Below are positions 6,745 through 13,701 of a DNA stretch of 17,509 nucleotides, piece by piece. A program made the position numbers and the translations under genes. Source of the stretch: JAENVT01 sp031424145 (GTDB taxonomy: Bacteria > Actinomycetota > Acidimicrobiia > Acidimicrobiales > Ilumatobacteraceae); assembly GCA_031424145.1 (NCBI GenBank), contig JANPGV010000303.1, positions 1 through 17,509 on the forward strand, given 5' to 3'. A model generated the notes under the pieces. That model was given only the letters and a program-made list of their open reading frames with translations, was not told the DNA's origin and did no database searches. How positions within the stretch are numbered: the stretch's first letter is position 1; each line of letters starts with the position of its first letter.

Positions 6745-7482
6745 CTAGGCGAGGCCGGGGTCCAGGCAGTGCAGATCGTCTGGCAGGACGAGGTCGGGAG
6801 TTGCGCAGAACGTGTCGTGGTCATCGACTTCGAATCCGCTTTTCTGTGCCCAAACTGCGACCGGGCTGTGCTCGGGTGTGCACAAGGTGACCACGGTCCC
6901 GGCTGTCAGCCCGGCAAGTGTGGCCGACAGGACCTTGATTGGTCGCGTGCTGTGGAGACGCGCGATCCAGATACCACCATTGTGCGGAATGGACACTGCG
7001 TCGGCGGTGACGTGAGCGCCTTGTCGAGCCATCTCTTGCACGAGCGAGAGACGGTCGTGGTTCCAGTCAGCCACTGGCAGCCCGCCTCCACCGCCGAGCG
7101 CCCGCCCCTTCAGGTAGAGGAGCCGCCACCGCGGTTGCATCCCCATTCGTCGGTACGCGGCAAGCGCGGCCGGGTGCTTCGAGCTGAACGTCATCCGCTC
7201 GCGGCATCCGTCGAGCAGCTCCTGCAACAGAAGGCTCCCGATGCCCGCGCCGCGTTCGTCGGCAGCGACGAACAGGTCGCACAGCATCGCTACCCCATCG
7301 ATGGCCACGACACCGCCGTACGCCGTGACCCGATCCTCATCCGACTCGGCGACAAGGAGTCGACCATGCTGAGAACGAACGAGTGCGAGATAGCTCGCGT
7401 CGGCCGAGGCGTTGCCCTCACGTGCAATCGCGTCCATCACCTCATCGTCGGAGGGCAACGCCTCCCTGATCCTCGCCGTCAC
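6745..7482 (-). CDS. GNAT-family acetyltransferase with degenerate C-terminal half-domain
   Basis: This 245-residue protein has a clear GNAT core. The acetyl-CoA pyrophosphate loop is DERGAGIGSLLLQELL (75-90), on the motif Arg-Gly-Ala-Gly-Ile-Gly, followed by motif B HPAALAAYRRMGM (103-115). Residues about 150-245 look like a second, eroded GNAT half: AVWAQKSGFEVDDHDTFCAT, then PDDLHCLDPGL, without its own acetyl-CoA loop. Tandem GNATs of this kind acetylate small molecules or protein amines; the substrate is unknown. The start is GTG at 7482; an ATG at 7490 is out of frame. It begins 24 bp after the upstream membrane-protein gene on the same strand, so they are probably co-transcribed. A large antisense open frame here is a codon-bias shadow. 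Confidence 0.82.
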   Translation of the reverse strand: MTARIREALPSDDEVMDAIAREGNASADASYLALVRSQHGRLLVAESDEDRVTAYGGVVAIDGVAMLCDLFVAADERGAGIGSLLLQELLDGCRERMTFSSKHPAALAAYRRMGMQPRWRLLYLKGRALGGGGGLPVADWNHDRLSLVQEMARQGAHVTADAVSIPHNGGIWIARLHSTRPIKVLSATLAGLTAGTVVTLCTPEHSPVAVWAQKSGFEVDDHDTFCATPDLVLPDDLHCLDPGLA

Positions 7483-7506
7483 CCGCCCATCGTAAACAGC
7501 ACGACG

Positions 7507-8616
7507 TCAACCGCAGGGCTGGCGACGTTTGAGCACAGCGTCGACCGACAGCGCGATCGTCAGCCGGATCTGGCCGGGCTCCTCCACGAAGACCCGGATC
7601 CAGCCATCACTGCTGGGCTCGAGGCATGCGGCACCCTCCGACACTTCGTACAGGTCCGTGAACCGGAACTTCACGGTGGTCGATCCGGTACGTGTTGCGT
7701 CGATGGCGAGCGCGTCGGACTGCACATCGACGAGAGTGGCGCCGTTGTCGACAAGCGGCGTGGCATCGACGACTTCGTAGACCCGCCAGTCGTCGTTCGC
7801 CAACACCTCGCGCAAATACGTCGGTTCCCTGCGGATGACGGCCGCCTCGTCCTCGGATCTGTCCCGCAGCTGACCGAGCGGCAAGGCGACGATCGAGACG
7901 GCGTTCTCGCGCAACCAACGGTGATACGTCTCGGCGTCGAGCCTGCCGGTGTAGAACACGGGATTGAGGTCTCGGTCCAGCTGCGTTTCCCAACCACGGG
8001 CAATCCCGCCGATCCGCAGCGCCAACGTGTCGGCCTGCGCGAACGTGTGCGTCGGTACCACCTCGACGCGGAACGGTCGCGGGACTGTGCCCAGATATTC
8101 CACCAGCGAGTCGTAGTACCCGGCGAACGCAGTTCGATCTGCGGCCCTGAACGCCATCGAGATGTACTCGCCGTTCCAGATCAGGGTGGCCGCGACGATC
8201 ACCGGGATCAACGTGCGACGATGACTCGTGAGGGTGAGTGCAGCAGCAGGCCCGGCGACGAGCCAACCCAGACGCACCACGTTCCCGCCCAACGGCGACT
8301 TGACGACGAACGCGCCAAGGGCAACGACGAGGTAGACCACTGCGCCCCACCGAATGAGCGGCACGGCTCGACCACACCAGCCCGCGCCCGCCACCGCTGC
8401 CGTCAGCAGAAGGAGGCTGCCGATGGTGAACGGGAACCAACCTCCCTCGGGAAACATGAGGATCAGCGCGCCGATCGGAACGAAGGCCGCGACCGCCGCA
8501 GTCACGAGCAACTGCCGCGGTGCTGCCCGCGCAAGCCAGGCGGCAGCCAGGATGACGACGAGCGACACTGCTCCCAATGGTGACGACAGACCGGAGAGAG
8601 CCGCACACACCACCAT
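7507..8616 (-). CDS. C-terminal portion of a split GT-C-like integral membrane protein
   Basis: This 369-residue frame is in phase with the frame ending at 8620 and separated from it only by TGA and CTC. It has about six hydrophobic spans (about 15-30, 35-54, 62-79, 88-105, 112-130, 134-148) and then a soluble, probably extracytoplasmic, domain of about 210 residues. That domain contains ARGWETQLDRDLNPVFYTGRL and YHRWLRENAVSIVALP. This pattern is typical of large uncharacterised actinobacterial membrane proteins resembling GT-C glycosyltransferases. Starting at ATG 8616 would put the N-terminus inside the membrane section with no matching start region, so it is most likely the rest of the gene beginning at 9114. 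It could be made by re-initiation (TGA-CTC-ATG) or readthrough, or the gene may be dead. Confidence 0.75.
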   Translation of the reverse strand: MVVCAALSGLSSPLGAVSLVVILAAAWLARAAPRQLLVTAAVAAFVPIGALILMFPEGGWFPFTIGSLLLLTAAVAGAGWCGRAVPLIRWGAVVYLVVALGAFVVKSPLGGNVVRLGWLVAGPAAALTLTSHRRTLIPVIVAATLIWNGEYISMAFRAADRTAFAGYYDSLVEYLGTVPRPFRVEVVPTHTFAQADTLALRIGGIARGWETQLDRDLNPVFYTGRLDAETYHRWLRENAVSIVALPLGQLRDRSEDEAAVIRREPTYLREVLANDDWRVYEVVDATPLVDNGATLVDVQSDALAIDATRTGSTTVKFRFTDLYEVSEGAACLEPSSDGWIRVFVEEPGQIRLTIALSVDAVLKRRQPCG

Positions 8617-8622
8617 GAGTCA
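8577..8622 (-). other. in-frame TGA with adjacent ATG and downstream hairpin inside the membrane-protein gene
   Basis: The minus strand reads CGC-CTA-TGA-CTC-ATG at 8628-8614. Both flanks are open in the same phase and encode parts of one protein. Just after the stop, ATGGTG (8616-8611) can pair with CACCAT (8582-8577). A single TGG-to-TGA change would explain the split. Re-initiation at the ATG 3 nt later is also possible. Confidence 0.7.
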
Positions 8623-9114
8623 TAGGCGCCCGCGCTGAAGCGCGAGCAACGCCATCGCGCCGAACATCACGGCAGGCAGGAAGGTGAGCCGTCCACCCCA
8701 GAGGTTGACGCCACACCCGCCGGCGAACAGCACCACTCCTACCGCCGGATCAGGCAACTCGGGGTGCGTGGCGTGCCATCGCTCGACCATCAGGGTGAAG
8801 CACCACGTCGAAACGAGCACAGAGATCATGGCGACTGGTACAACTCCGAACACACTTCCGAGCGTGGGCGACACAATGCCGTAGCCCGGCAACGGATGGC
8901 CCCCGAACCACAAGTTGTCCCACAGGTACACGCCGCGTCTCGCCAACTCGGCGCGGAAGTGACCACTGGCGAAGTCCTGCGACGGTGGGTCGATCAACAG
9001 GTACAGCAGGCAGATGATCCCGGCCGACGCCATTCCGACCATGCGAACCCTGCGCGAGACGGCGTCATCCATCGGCGGGATCGTGTGCGTAACCACCGAA
9101 GCCTCGCTCGACAT
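8620..9114 (-). CDS. N-terminal portion of the split GT-C-like membrane protein
   Basis: This 164-residue frame starts at ATG 9114, has GGG about 9 nt upstream, and ends in TGA (8622-8620). It has a cytoplasmic tail, a first span at about 26-41, then an outside loop with FASGHFRAELARRGVYLW and WFGGHPLPGYG (69-79). Further spans lie at about 88-108 and 125-160. The WFGGHP loop after the first span is characteristic of GT-C-like actinobacterial membrane proteins, in which such loops carry acidic and aromatic active-site residues; this assignment rests on motif recall. The protein stops in the middle of a membrane section, so it is an incomplete piece of a roughly 535-residue protein. It lies 56 bp after another membrane-protein gene on the same strand. 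Confidence 0.72.
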   Translation of the reverse strand: MSSEASVVTHTIPPMDDAVSRRVRMVGMASAGIICLLYLLIDPPSQDFASGHFRAELARRGVYLWDNLWFGGHPLPGYGIVSPTLGSVFGVVPVAMISVLVSTWCFTLMVERWHATHPELPDPAVGVVLFAGGCGVNLWGGRLTFLPAVMFGAMALLALQRGRL

Positions 9115-9136
9115 CGCGATAACCCTACGAAGTCCG

Positions 9137-9172
9137 GACGAGGCTGCGCGACGAGCCTCCTTCGGCCTCGTC
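9137..9172 (-). terminator. possible intergenic hairpin or attenuator between two membrane-protein genes
   Basis: GACGAGGC (9137-9144) pairs with GCCTCGTC (9165-9172) in an 8-bp stem that begins at the upstream gene's stop codon. A competing inner stem, GAGGCT (9140-9145) with AGCCTC (9154-9159), is also possible. No U-tract follows, so it may reduce readthrough or set mRNA stability rather than fully terminate. Confidence 0.35.
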
Positions 9173-10010
9173 AGTTGGTTTCGTTCCAATGCTCCTTGGT
9201 CTGCACAAGCCAGAACGCAGCGAACAACGTAATCTGTGTGCCCTCGAGAAAGAGCTGCACGTGACGCCAGCCGGAACTCAGTGCGACCAGTACCACGGCC
9301 GCAGCGGCCATTAGGCCGACGATCACGGCATACAGCCAAAAGTACGGCCGAGGGGCGCGATCCCGATGTTCCCAGGCGTTGCCACCGACGGCTCCCGCCA
9401 AGAAGACAAACATCGCGATGGCGGCGACGAAATGCGAATCAGTGTTGAAGTCGTTCCAAATGTTGAATGCAACGAGAGCCACGATCAACAGCAGCATCGC
9501 CCCGAGTAAGGCGAGCCGGGTGCCCGATGCACCGACACTCGCGACGTCGGCTGCGCTCCGCGAAACGACTATGGCAATAACGGCGGTGACGAGCAAACCG
9601 GCAATGCCAGCCACGAGGAGCGATTTCATGTTGTTGTCGACGTTGCTCACAACCCAGCTGGCAAGCCCGCCGTCATCTTTGATGGGCAGCGGGATCGGTT
9701 GTTCTGACCAGCAGTGGCCGGCATCCGATGTCGGCACGAAAGCGACTACCGGCGCGAGCATGCCGGCGATGTTGAGACAGGTGTCCTCCCAGGCAGTGCT
9801 GCCCTTGATGACGATCAGGCACAACCCGATGGCCAGCAGACCGCCGACGAAGATTGATCGCACTGGCGTGTAGTAGTAGGCACTTATAGACGTCTGCCAG
9901 CAACTGGCCTTGGCGTGCTCGAAACCGATCGACATGCCGAGCAGGCCGACGACACCGACGATACCTATACGCAGATATCGGTAGGACTTGATCGCCGCCT
10001 CGTCAGCCAT
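9171..10010 (-). CDS. uncharacterised 8-TM membrane protein
   Basis: This 279-residue protein has about eight hydrophobic spans (roughly 11-28, 51-69, 76-92, 130-150, 165-185, 190-208, 220-243, 250-270). After the first span comes SISAYYYTPVRSIFVGGLLA. The Tyr-rich ISxYYYT..R.xFVG pattern recurs in a family of unknown-function bacterial membrane proteins. A loop with AGHCWSEQPIPLP carries a Cys; another Cys occurs in KASCWQTS. These could pair if both face outward, but this is untested. The start ATG at 10010 has only a G-rich stretch upstream, a weak ribosome site. It is first in a minus-strand run with the split membrane protein and the GNAT gene. No function can be assigned. Confidence 0.75.
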   Translation of the reverse strand: MADEAAIKSYRYLRIGIVGVVGLLGMSIGFEHAKASCWQTSISAYYYTPVRSIFVGGLLAIGLCLIVIKGSTAWEDTCLNIAGMLAPVVAFVPTSDAGHCWSEQPIPLPIKDDGGLASWVVSNVDNNMKSLLVAGIAGLLVTAVIAIVVSRSAADVASVGASGTRLALLGAMLLLIVALVAFNIWNDFNTDSHFVAAIAMFVFLAGAVGGNAWEHRDRAPRPYFWLYAVIVGLMAAAAVVLVALSSGWRHVQLFLEGTQITLFAAFWLVQTKEHWNETN

Positions 10011-10020
10011 CGCGCCCCCG

Positions 10021-10070
10021 CTCTCTCATTGTTCAAAACCACCATAGCGAGTTACCAACAATGCTGAGAG
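10021..10070. other. imperfect inverted repeat in the divergent gap upstream of the 8-TM gene
   Basis: CATTGTT (10027-10033) pairs with AACAATG (10057-10063). Beyond a small internal loop, CTCTC (10021-10025) pairs with GAGAG (10066-10070), giving 12 bp around a 23-nt loop. It lies just upstream of ATG 10010, where termination is not expected, so an operator or 5' UTR structure is more likely. No clear promoter was seen in 10011-10281. Confidence 0.35.
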
Positions 10071-10213
10071 GTGGACCGTGAGCAGCGCCGATGCACAGTG
10101 GACCCCCGCGCGAATGCGCCACTTCCCAGAAATCTGCGACAAATCATGGATAGTTCCCAATCCGAATGGGTAGTCATGTCGTGTCTGCTTCGGGCGCTGA
10201 TACCAGTGAGGAC

Positions 10214-10285
10214 ATGATCATCATGGACAGAAACGCCAACAGCTCCGTCGCGACTGCACGCTCGGTTCCGGGTAGAACGCTATGA
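10214..10285 (+). CDS. possible leader peptide coupled to the downstream membrane protein
   Basis: A 23-codon frame (ATG 10214, or 20 codons from ATG 10223) ends at TGA 10283-10285, overlapping the next gene's start as ATGA. GAGGA (10208-10212) sits 10 nt before ATG 10223 and fits that start better. The downstream gene has a poor ribosome site of its own, so coupled translation would make sense. The peptide has no recognisable motif, and chance overlap is not excluded. Confidence 0.3.
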   Translation: MIIMDRNANSSVATARSVPGRTL

Positions 10286-10929
10286 AAGCCGGCGTGCACA
10301 CCGTCGCCCTGATAATTCACCTCGTCGGGCTCGTATTCGGCCTCGGTGGAGCGACGGTGACAGACCTCATCTTCGTGAAGGGCGTCCGGCAACGCCACGT
10401 CGGCCACACCTTGCTGATGGTGATGGAAGCCGCTTCGAAGGTTGTTCTCGCGGGGTACGCGATGCTCGTCGTTTCAGGAGTCGCGCTGATCACGACCGGA
10501 ACGCATACCACACCGCGGTTCTGGGCGAAGATGGTCGTCGTAGCCATCATCGGCCTCAACGGAATTGCCGCTCATCGGATCACGTTCCCACGCCTGTCGG
10601 CCCAAATGGAGACACGACGCGCCGACATCACGATTGGTTTCCTCCACCAGTTGTCGGTCACGGCGGCCATCTCGGCCACGTCGTGGTACGCCGCGCTGGT
10701 GATGGGTGCATGGAAATCGGCGTCGCTGTCATTCACCGTGTGGATGACCGGCTATCTCGTGCTGTTGCTCGGCGCCGTGTTGATGTCGCTGTTGGTCACA
10801 CCGCGCATCCTGCGACTAGAAGATCCCGAGTTCGACACCGTCTTCCCCATCCTGGCGTCGGCCGCACTGCAGGCAGCCTCCGTCCTTCCAGAACACGACC
10901 ACCATCTTGTAGGCGCTGGCAAACGCTGA
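10282..10929 (+). CDS. uncharacterised 5-TM membrane protein
   Basis: This 215-residue protein has hydrophobic spans at about 5-31, 55-74, 80-99, 125-145 and 150-172. The first is HTVALIIHLVGLVFGLGGATVTD, with His6 and His13 a helical distance apart. That arrangement recalls small haem- or copper-handling membrane proteins (DUF2269 or CopD-like), but the resemblance is loose and no function is claimed. The soluble C-terminus contains EDPEFDTVFPILA and ends in a His-rich EHDHHLVGAGKR. Translation starts at ATG 10282, overlapped by a possible leader-peptide stop. It stands alone on the plus strand between two minus-strand groups. Weak stems follow the stop (AGGTC/GACCT at 10929-10952), without a U-tract. 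Confidence 0.72.
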   Translation: MKAGVHTVALIIHLVGLVFGLGGATVTDLIFVKGVRQRHVGHTLLMVMEAASKVVLAGYAMLVVSGVALITTGTHTTPRFWAKMVVVAIIGLNGIAAHRITFPRLSAQMETRRADITIGFLHQLSVTAAISATSWYAALVMGAWKSASLSFTVWMTGYLVLLLGAVLMSLLVTPRILRLEDPEFDTVFPILASAALQAASVLPEHDHHLVGAGKR

Positions 10930-11100
10930 GGTCCCGACAAGCAGATTGACCTGCCCGCGGGCCCAGACGGTGTGGCCCGTTGCCGAGTTCGGTCGATGCC
11001 CAGGTACCGTTTGGGGATGGGAATCCAGCGCAACTCGGCCAAGCCGGTCGGCATCACAAACGCGTCGGGGCAACCGGAGATCGTGCTGGAGATCGACGGG
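10930..11100. other. gene-poor stretch, no supported gene
   Basis: From 10930 the next intact gene is not reached until 11532. The part to 11100 holds short open frames on both strands. One is a 70-codon plus-strand frame starting at a GTG without ribosome site (10972-11184); another is minus-strand frames that run antisense into the 5-TM gene. None has a recognisable domain. Short palindromes such as GCCCGCGGGC (10953-10962) are present. The stretch probably represents decayed DNA next to the serpin remnant. Confidence 0.4.
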
Positions 11101-11360
11101 CTAGTCCTCTCGATGGCACCTCCTGCCAAACCCGCCCCCCAGCCGACGAGCGGCGAAGACGGCAATCTCGACGACGAAAGCTGATTGTCGCCGGTAGCGA
11201 CTTGACGCGCTGCGTTGCACTCGGTCCACGGCGTTTGAAAACTGGCACCGGTCGCTGCCGCTGCTCGCGTGCCGCGTTCGTCGACCTCCACGAACGCTTC
11301 GTTCGACACGATCGAGCAACAATCCGCCGCGCTAGACGATGCCCGACAAGTCCGCGATGG
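11101..11360 (-). pseudogene. serpin C-terminal remnant (frameshifted)
   Basis: On the minus strand, positions 11309-11238 read VSNEAFVEVDERGTRAAAAT followed by GASF. This is the serpin reactive-loop hinge (consensus like HKAFVEVxEEGTEAAAAT). The serpin motif ADLSGI lies upstream in another frame (11355-11338), about 14 codons before AFVEV, the normal spacing. A stop (TAG 11334-11332) and a frameshift separate the two. Downstream, in a third frame, YRRQSAFVVEI (within about 11210-11170) sits where serpins have FxADxPFxFxI, and that frame ends at TAG 11103-11101. The N-terminal 300 or so residues are missing; the adjacent sequence is the end of the lipoprotein gene. Serpins trap serine proteases by loop insertion, but this copy cannot make an intact inhibitor. 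Confidence 0.72.
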
Positions 11361-11535
11361 TTGCGGAGCGCAGTGCCGATGCGAGGCGACTGTTGGTCGT
11401 CGTGATTGCGACGAGGGCGGCGCGTTGGGCGGGATCGCCACCATATTGGCCGTTCGTGTCGCGCAGCCTCGATGGTCGCCGCCGTGCGGGCGGCGTCGTC
11501 GTCGATCGACAACTCAGGTGTTTTCTGGTCGTCAT
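11332..11535 (-). CDS. small open frame overlapping the lipoprotein stop (doubtful)
   Basis: A 67-codon frame starts at ATG 11535-11533, overlapping the PD40 lipoprotein stop as ATGA, and ends at TAG 11334-11332. Its C-terminus is the serpin-like IADLSGIV. The first third is Arg/Thr-rich and reads poorly, whereas the next frame there reads TPELSIDDDAARTAATIEAA, which looks more protein-like. The frame therefore appears to be patched together from a decayed gene. It might still be translated by coupling, but no domain supports a product. Confidence 0.25.
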   Translation of the reverse strand: MTTRKHLSCRSTTTPPARRRPSRLRDTNGQYGGDPAQRAALVAITTTNSRLASALRSATIADLSGIV

Positions 11536-12689
11536 TGGGTGCTCCAGTCGGGCGAGCTGTCGGCTTGCGCAGCGTTCGTCACTGACCGCACGCCGGAGCC
11601 GTCACCCTTGGCGATGAACACATCGTTCCGGCCGTTTGTTGCGGTCTTGGCGAATACGACCCACAGGCCGTCCGAGGAGAAACCGACTTTGTGGCTGATC
11701 ACCGTGTCGGTGAAATCGGTGATCTGAGTGAGGGTCGTCCCGTCGGGCCGGATCGTGAAGAAGTTGCCAACCCCAGACTCCTCGTCGGCGACTTTACGGA
11801 AGATGATCAGGTCTGTGGCCGCCGACCAGTCAGGCGTCCCGCTCGCGCCGATGTCCCACGGCGTCAGCTGGCGTTGATTCCTGCCGTCGATGTCGACGAT
11901 GAACAGCGCTCGACCTTTGGGCGGGTTCGCGGCTGCGCTGTTCCAGCGGCTGTAGACGAGCTGCTTGCCGTCGGGTGACCAAGCGACCCCGCCCGAGTCT
12001 CCCGAGTAGGCGGCGTCATGAGTCACTTCATTGCGGTTGCCTCCATCGACGTCCATCACGACGACCGAGGAGAACTCGAGCTGATCCGAGCCGACAGGTA
12101 TCCCGTGGGTTCCGCCTTCGGCCACCTGCCCGTGCGCGTAGATGAAGGCGATGCGGGTCCCGTCTGGAGAGAACACCCCGTTGTCGTCGAAACCGTCGAC
12201 AACGTCACCGTGGGCTGCAACGTCGGGACTCAGCGGTGTCAGCCCAGTGCCGTCGGACGAGACCGTGAACAGTCGATGCGACTCGTGGTCGGTTCCGAGG
12301 TCGGCGTAGCGGGTGAACAGCAGGCGGGTGCCGTCGGGCGACCAGTCGGGGAAGTCGTCGACCGCGGACGCTGGCGGGTCGGTGATCTGCTGCTCGCCGC
12401 TGCCGTCGGTGGCACTGGTGAACAGGGCTCCACTGGTCTCGGCGGCATCGAGGTAACGCCTGAACGCGATCCGGCCGGGCGGCGGCGGACCGGACGCTTC
12501 CGGAACTGTCCCGACGGGCGATGTCGATGTCAGGCTGCTGTCTGACCCGGCGGTCGAGGCGACTGTGGTCGCAGTGCTCGACCCGCCGCTACCGCATGCT
12601 GCGAGCGTCCAGGCGACGATGCCGACCACCGCCGCCTGCGCGCGGCGCCGTCGGCTCGGACATGGACCTTCGGTTGCTGTGCTCCTCAT
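11532..12689 (-). CDS. PD40/TolB-like beta-propeller lipoprotein (second copy)
   Basis: This 385-residue exported lipoprotein has a basic n-region (RRRRAQ), a hydrophobic stretch and the lipobox LAAC with Cys32. A Ser/Thr-rich linker (about 33-65) follows. Then come PD40/WD40-like blades with FPDWSPDGTRLLFTR (113-127), FSPDGTRIAFIY (173-184), WSPDGKQLVYSR (237-248), DWSAATDLIIFRK, FSSDGLWVVFAK and the closing DWSTQ. Such propellers bind proteins or glycans at the cell surface; no catalytic residues are apparent. The frame extends upstream to 12737, but ATG 12689 is chosen: AAAGGA is 7 nt upstream, the lipoprotein signal starts there, and the previous stop is only 1 bp away. It is the third gene of a tight minus-strand operon and a paralogue of the gene before it. 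Confidence 0.85.
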   Translation of the reverse strand: MRSTATEGPCPSRRRRAQAAVVGIVAWTLAACGSGGSSTATTVASTAGSDSSLTSTSPVGTVPEASGPPPPGRIAFRRYLDAAETSGALFTSATDGSGEQQITDPPASAVDDFPDWSPDGTRLLFTRYADLGTDHESHRLFTVSSDGTGLTPLSPDVAAHGDVVDGFDDNGVFSPDGTRIAFIYAHGQVAEGGTHGIPVGSDQLEFSSVVVMDVDGGNRNEVTHDAAYSGDSGGVAWSPDGKQLVYSRWNSAAANPPKGRALFIVDIDGRNQRQLTPWDIGASGTPDWSAATDLIIFRKVADEESGVGNFFTIRPDGTTLTQITDFTDTVISHKVGFSSDGLWVVFAKTATNGRNDVFIAKGDGSGVRSVTNAAQADSSPDWSTQ

Positions 12690-12690
12690 C

Positions 12691-13701
12691 TCAGGGTCCT
12701 TTCCACCAGTCGGAGAGTCGTTTGTGCCCTGGCCCAACGATGACGGGGGCTAATCCGCTGCCGTCTGCGTTGATGACGTCGATCTCGTTGTCTGGGTGCT
12801 GGAAGGCGTCGTTGATTGGGTTCATGGCGAACATGACGGCGTTGCCGTCGGGCGACCAGACAGGGCCGACGGGGAACTGGCTTGCTGATCCGCGTACAAG
12901 GACGGTCAGCGAGGATCCGTCGGGCTTGATGGTCCACAGCCCACCTGTCGGTTGCAGACGCTCGGCACCGAAGACGATCTTCGATCCGTCTGGTGACCAG
13001 CGCGCCCACCACCACGGTCGCACGGTTCCGGTGTCGAGTTGATGAGCGTTGGTCCCGTCAGCGTTCACGACCCATAGCGATCCGCCGGTGTCGATCGGGA
13101 AGTCGGGTTCTGCGCGAATGGCTCGATAGAACACGACCTGCTGACCGTCAGGTGAGTAGTCGAGCGGGATGTCGTGCGCACGGCCCGTGGCAGTCGTGAC
13201 CCGTAACATGTCAGCCCCCTCCGCGCTGCGGGAGGTGTAGATCCCTGTCCGATTCGGGTCGGAGTCGTCCCAACCTTCGAAGGCGATCCGGGTGCCGTCG
13301 GGCGACCATGCCTGTGGCACGAGGTTCAAAGTCGAGTCGCCGACGGGCATCAGATCGAAGTGGGGCTGTTGAAGTGTGAGCGTGCCGCCAGTGACCGCTC
13401 CGATCCGGTCCGTGCCAGGCATCGTCAAGATGCGCAAGTGGTCAGGGGAGATCCGCGCCACGCAGCAGTACTGGCGGGGGTCGCCGAGCTGCTCCACCGC
13501 TGAACCGTCAGCATTCGCCAGGTAGAACGTGTCCCTGTTGCCCAACACGATGCGCCCCTCGAGTGCGGACGGCACAGTTACGACGGTGGACGTCGCAGGA
13601 GCAGACGAAGGTCCTCCACCCGTTGTTGTCGGCGCGCTCGCTGTCGGTGACGCGGCGCAGCCGACCAGTCCGAGCGCCAGCAGAGTCGTGAGGCGCCTCA
13701 T
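12691..13701 (-). CDS. PD40/TolB-like beta-propeller lipoprotein (first copy)
   Basis: This 336-residue protein has a short lipoprotein signal (MRRLTTLLALGLVGC, lipid-bearing Cys15), a Thr/Ser/Pro linker (16-45) and a propeller. Blade signatures are WSPDGTRIAFEGW (132-144), YSPDGQQVVFYR, WSPDGSKIVFGAE and WSPDGNAVMFAM, with alternating strands such as WVVNADGTNAHQL. QYCC near 78-80 may form a disulfide. It is related to the next gene in the operon, suggesting duplication. The start overlaps the upstream stop as ATGA (13698-13701), so translation is coupled to the membrane protein. It is probably anchored to the outside of the cytoplasmic membrane. The family gives no enzyme activity; binding or scaffolding is most likely. 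Confidence 0.85.
   Translation of the reverse strand: MRRLTTLLALGLVGCAASPTASAPTTTGGGPSSAPATSTVVTVPSALEGRIVLGNRDTFYLANADGSAVEQLGDPRQYCCVARISPDHLRILTMPGTDRIGAVTGGTLTLQQPHFDLMPVGDSTLNLVPQAWSPDGTRIAFEGWDDSDPNRTGIYTSRSAEGADMLRVTTATGRAHDIPLDYSPDGQQVVFYRAIRAEPDFPIDTGGSLWVVNADGTNAHQLDTGTVRPWWWARWSPDGSKIVFGAERLQPTGGLWTIKPDGSSLTVLVRGSASQFPVGPVWSPDGNAVMFAMNPINDAFQHPDNEIDVINADGSGLAPVIVGPGHKRLSDWWKGP

Noticed and set aside
6769..8583. 604-codon plus-strand open frame
   Set aside because: It is antisense to the GNAT gene and the split membrane protein, both of which have recognisable motifs. Its translation is rich in Arg, Asp and His without any domain, as expected from a GC-rich shadow frame.
10972..11184. 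70-codon plus-strand frame as a gene
   Set aside because: It has a GTG start without ribosome site and no recognisable domain, and it overlaps the serpin remnant on the other strand.
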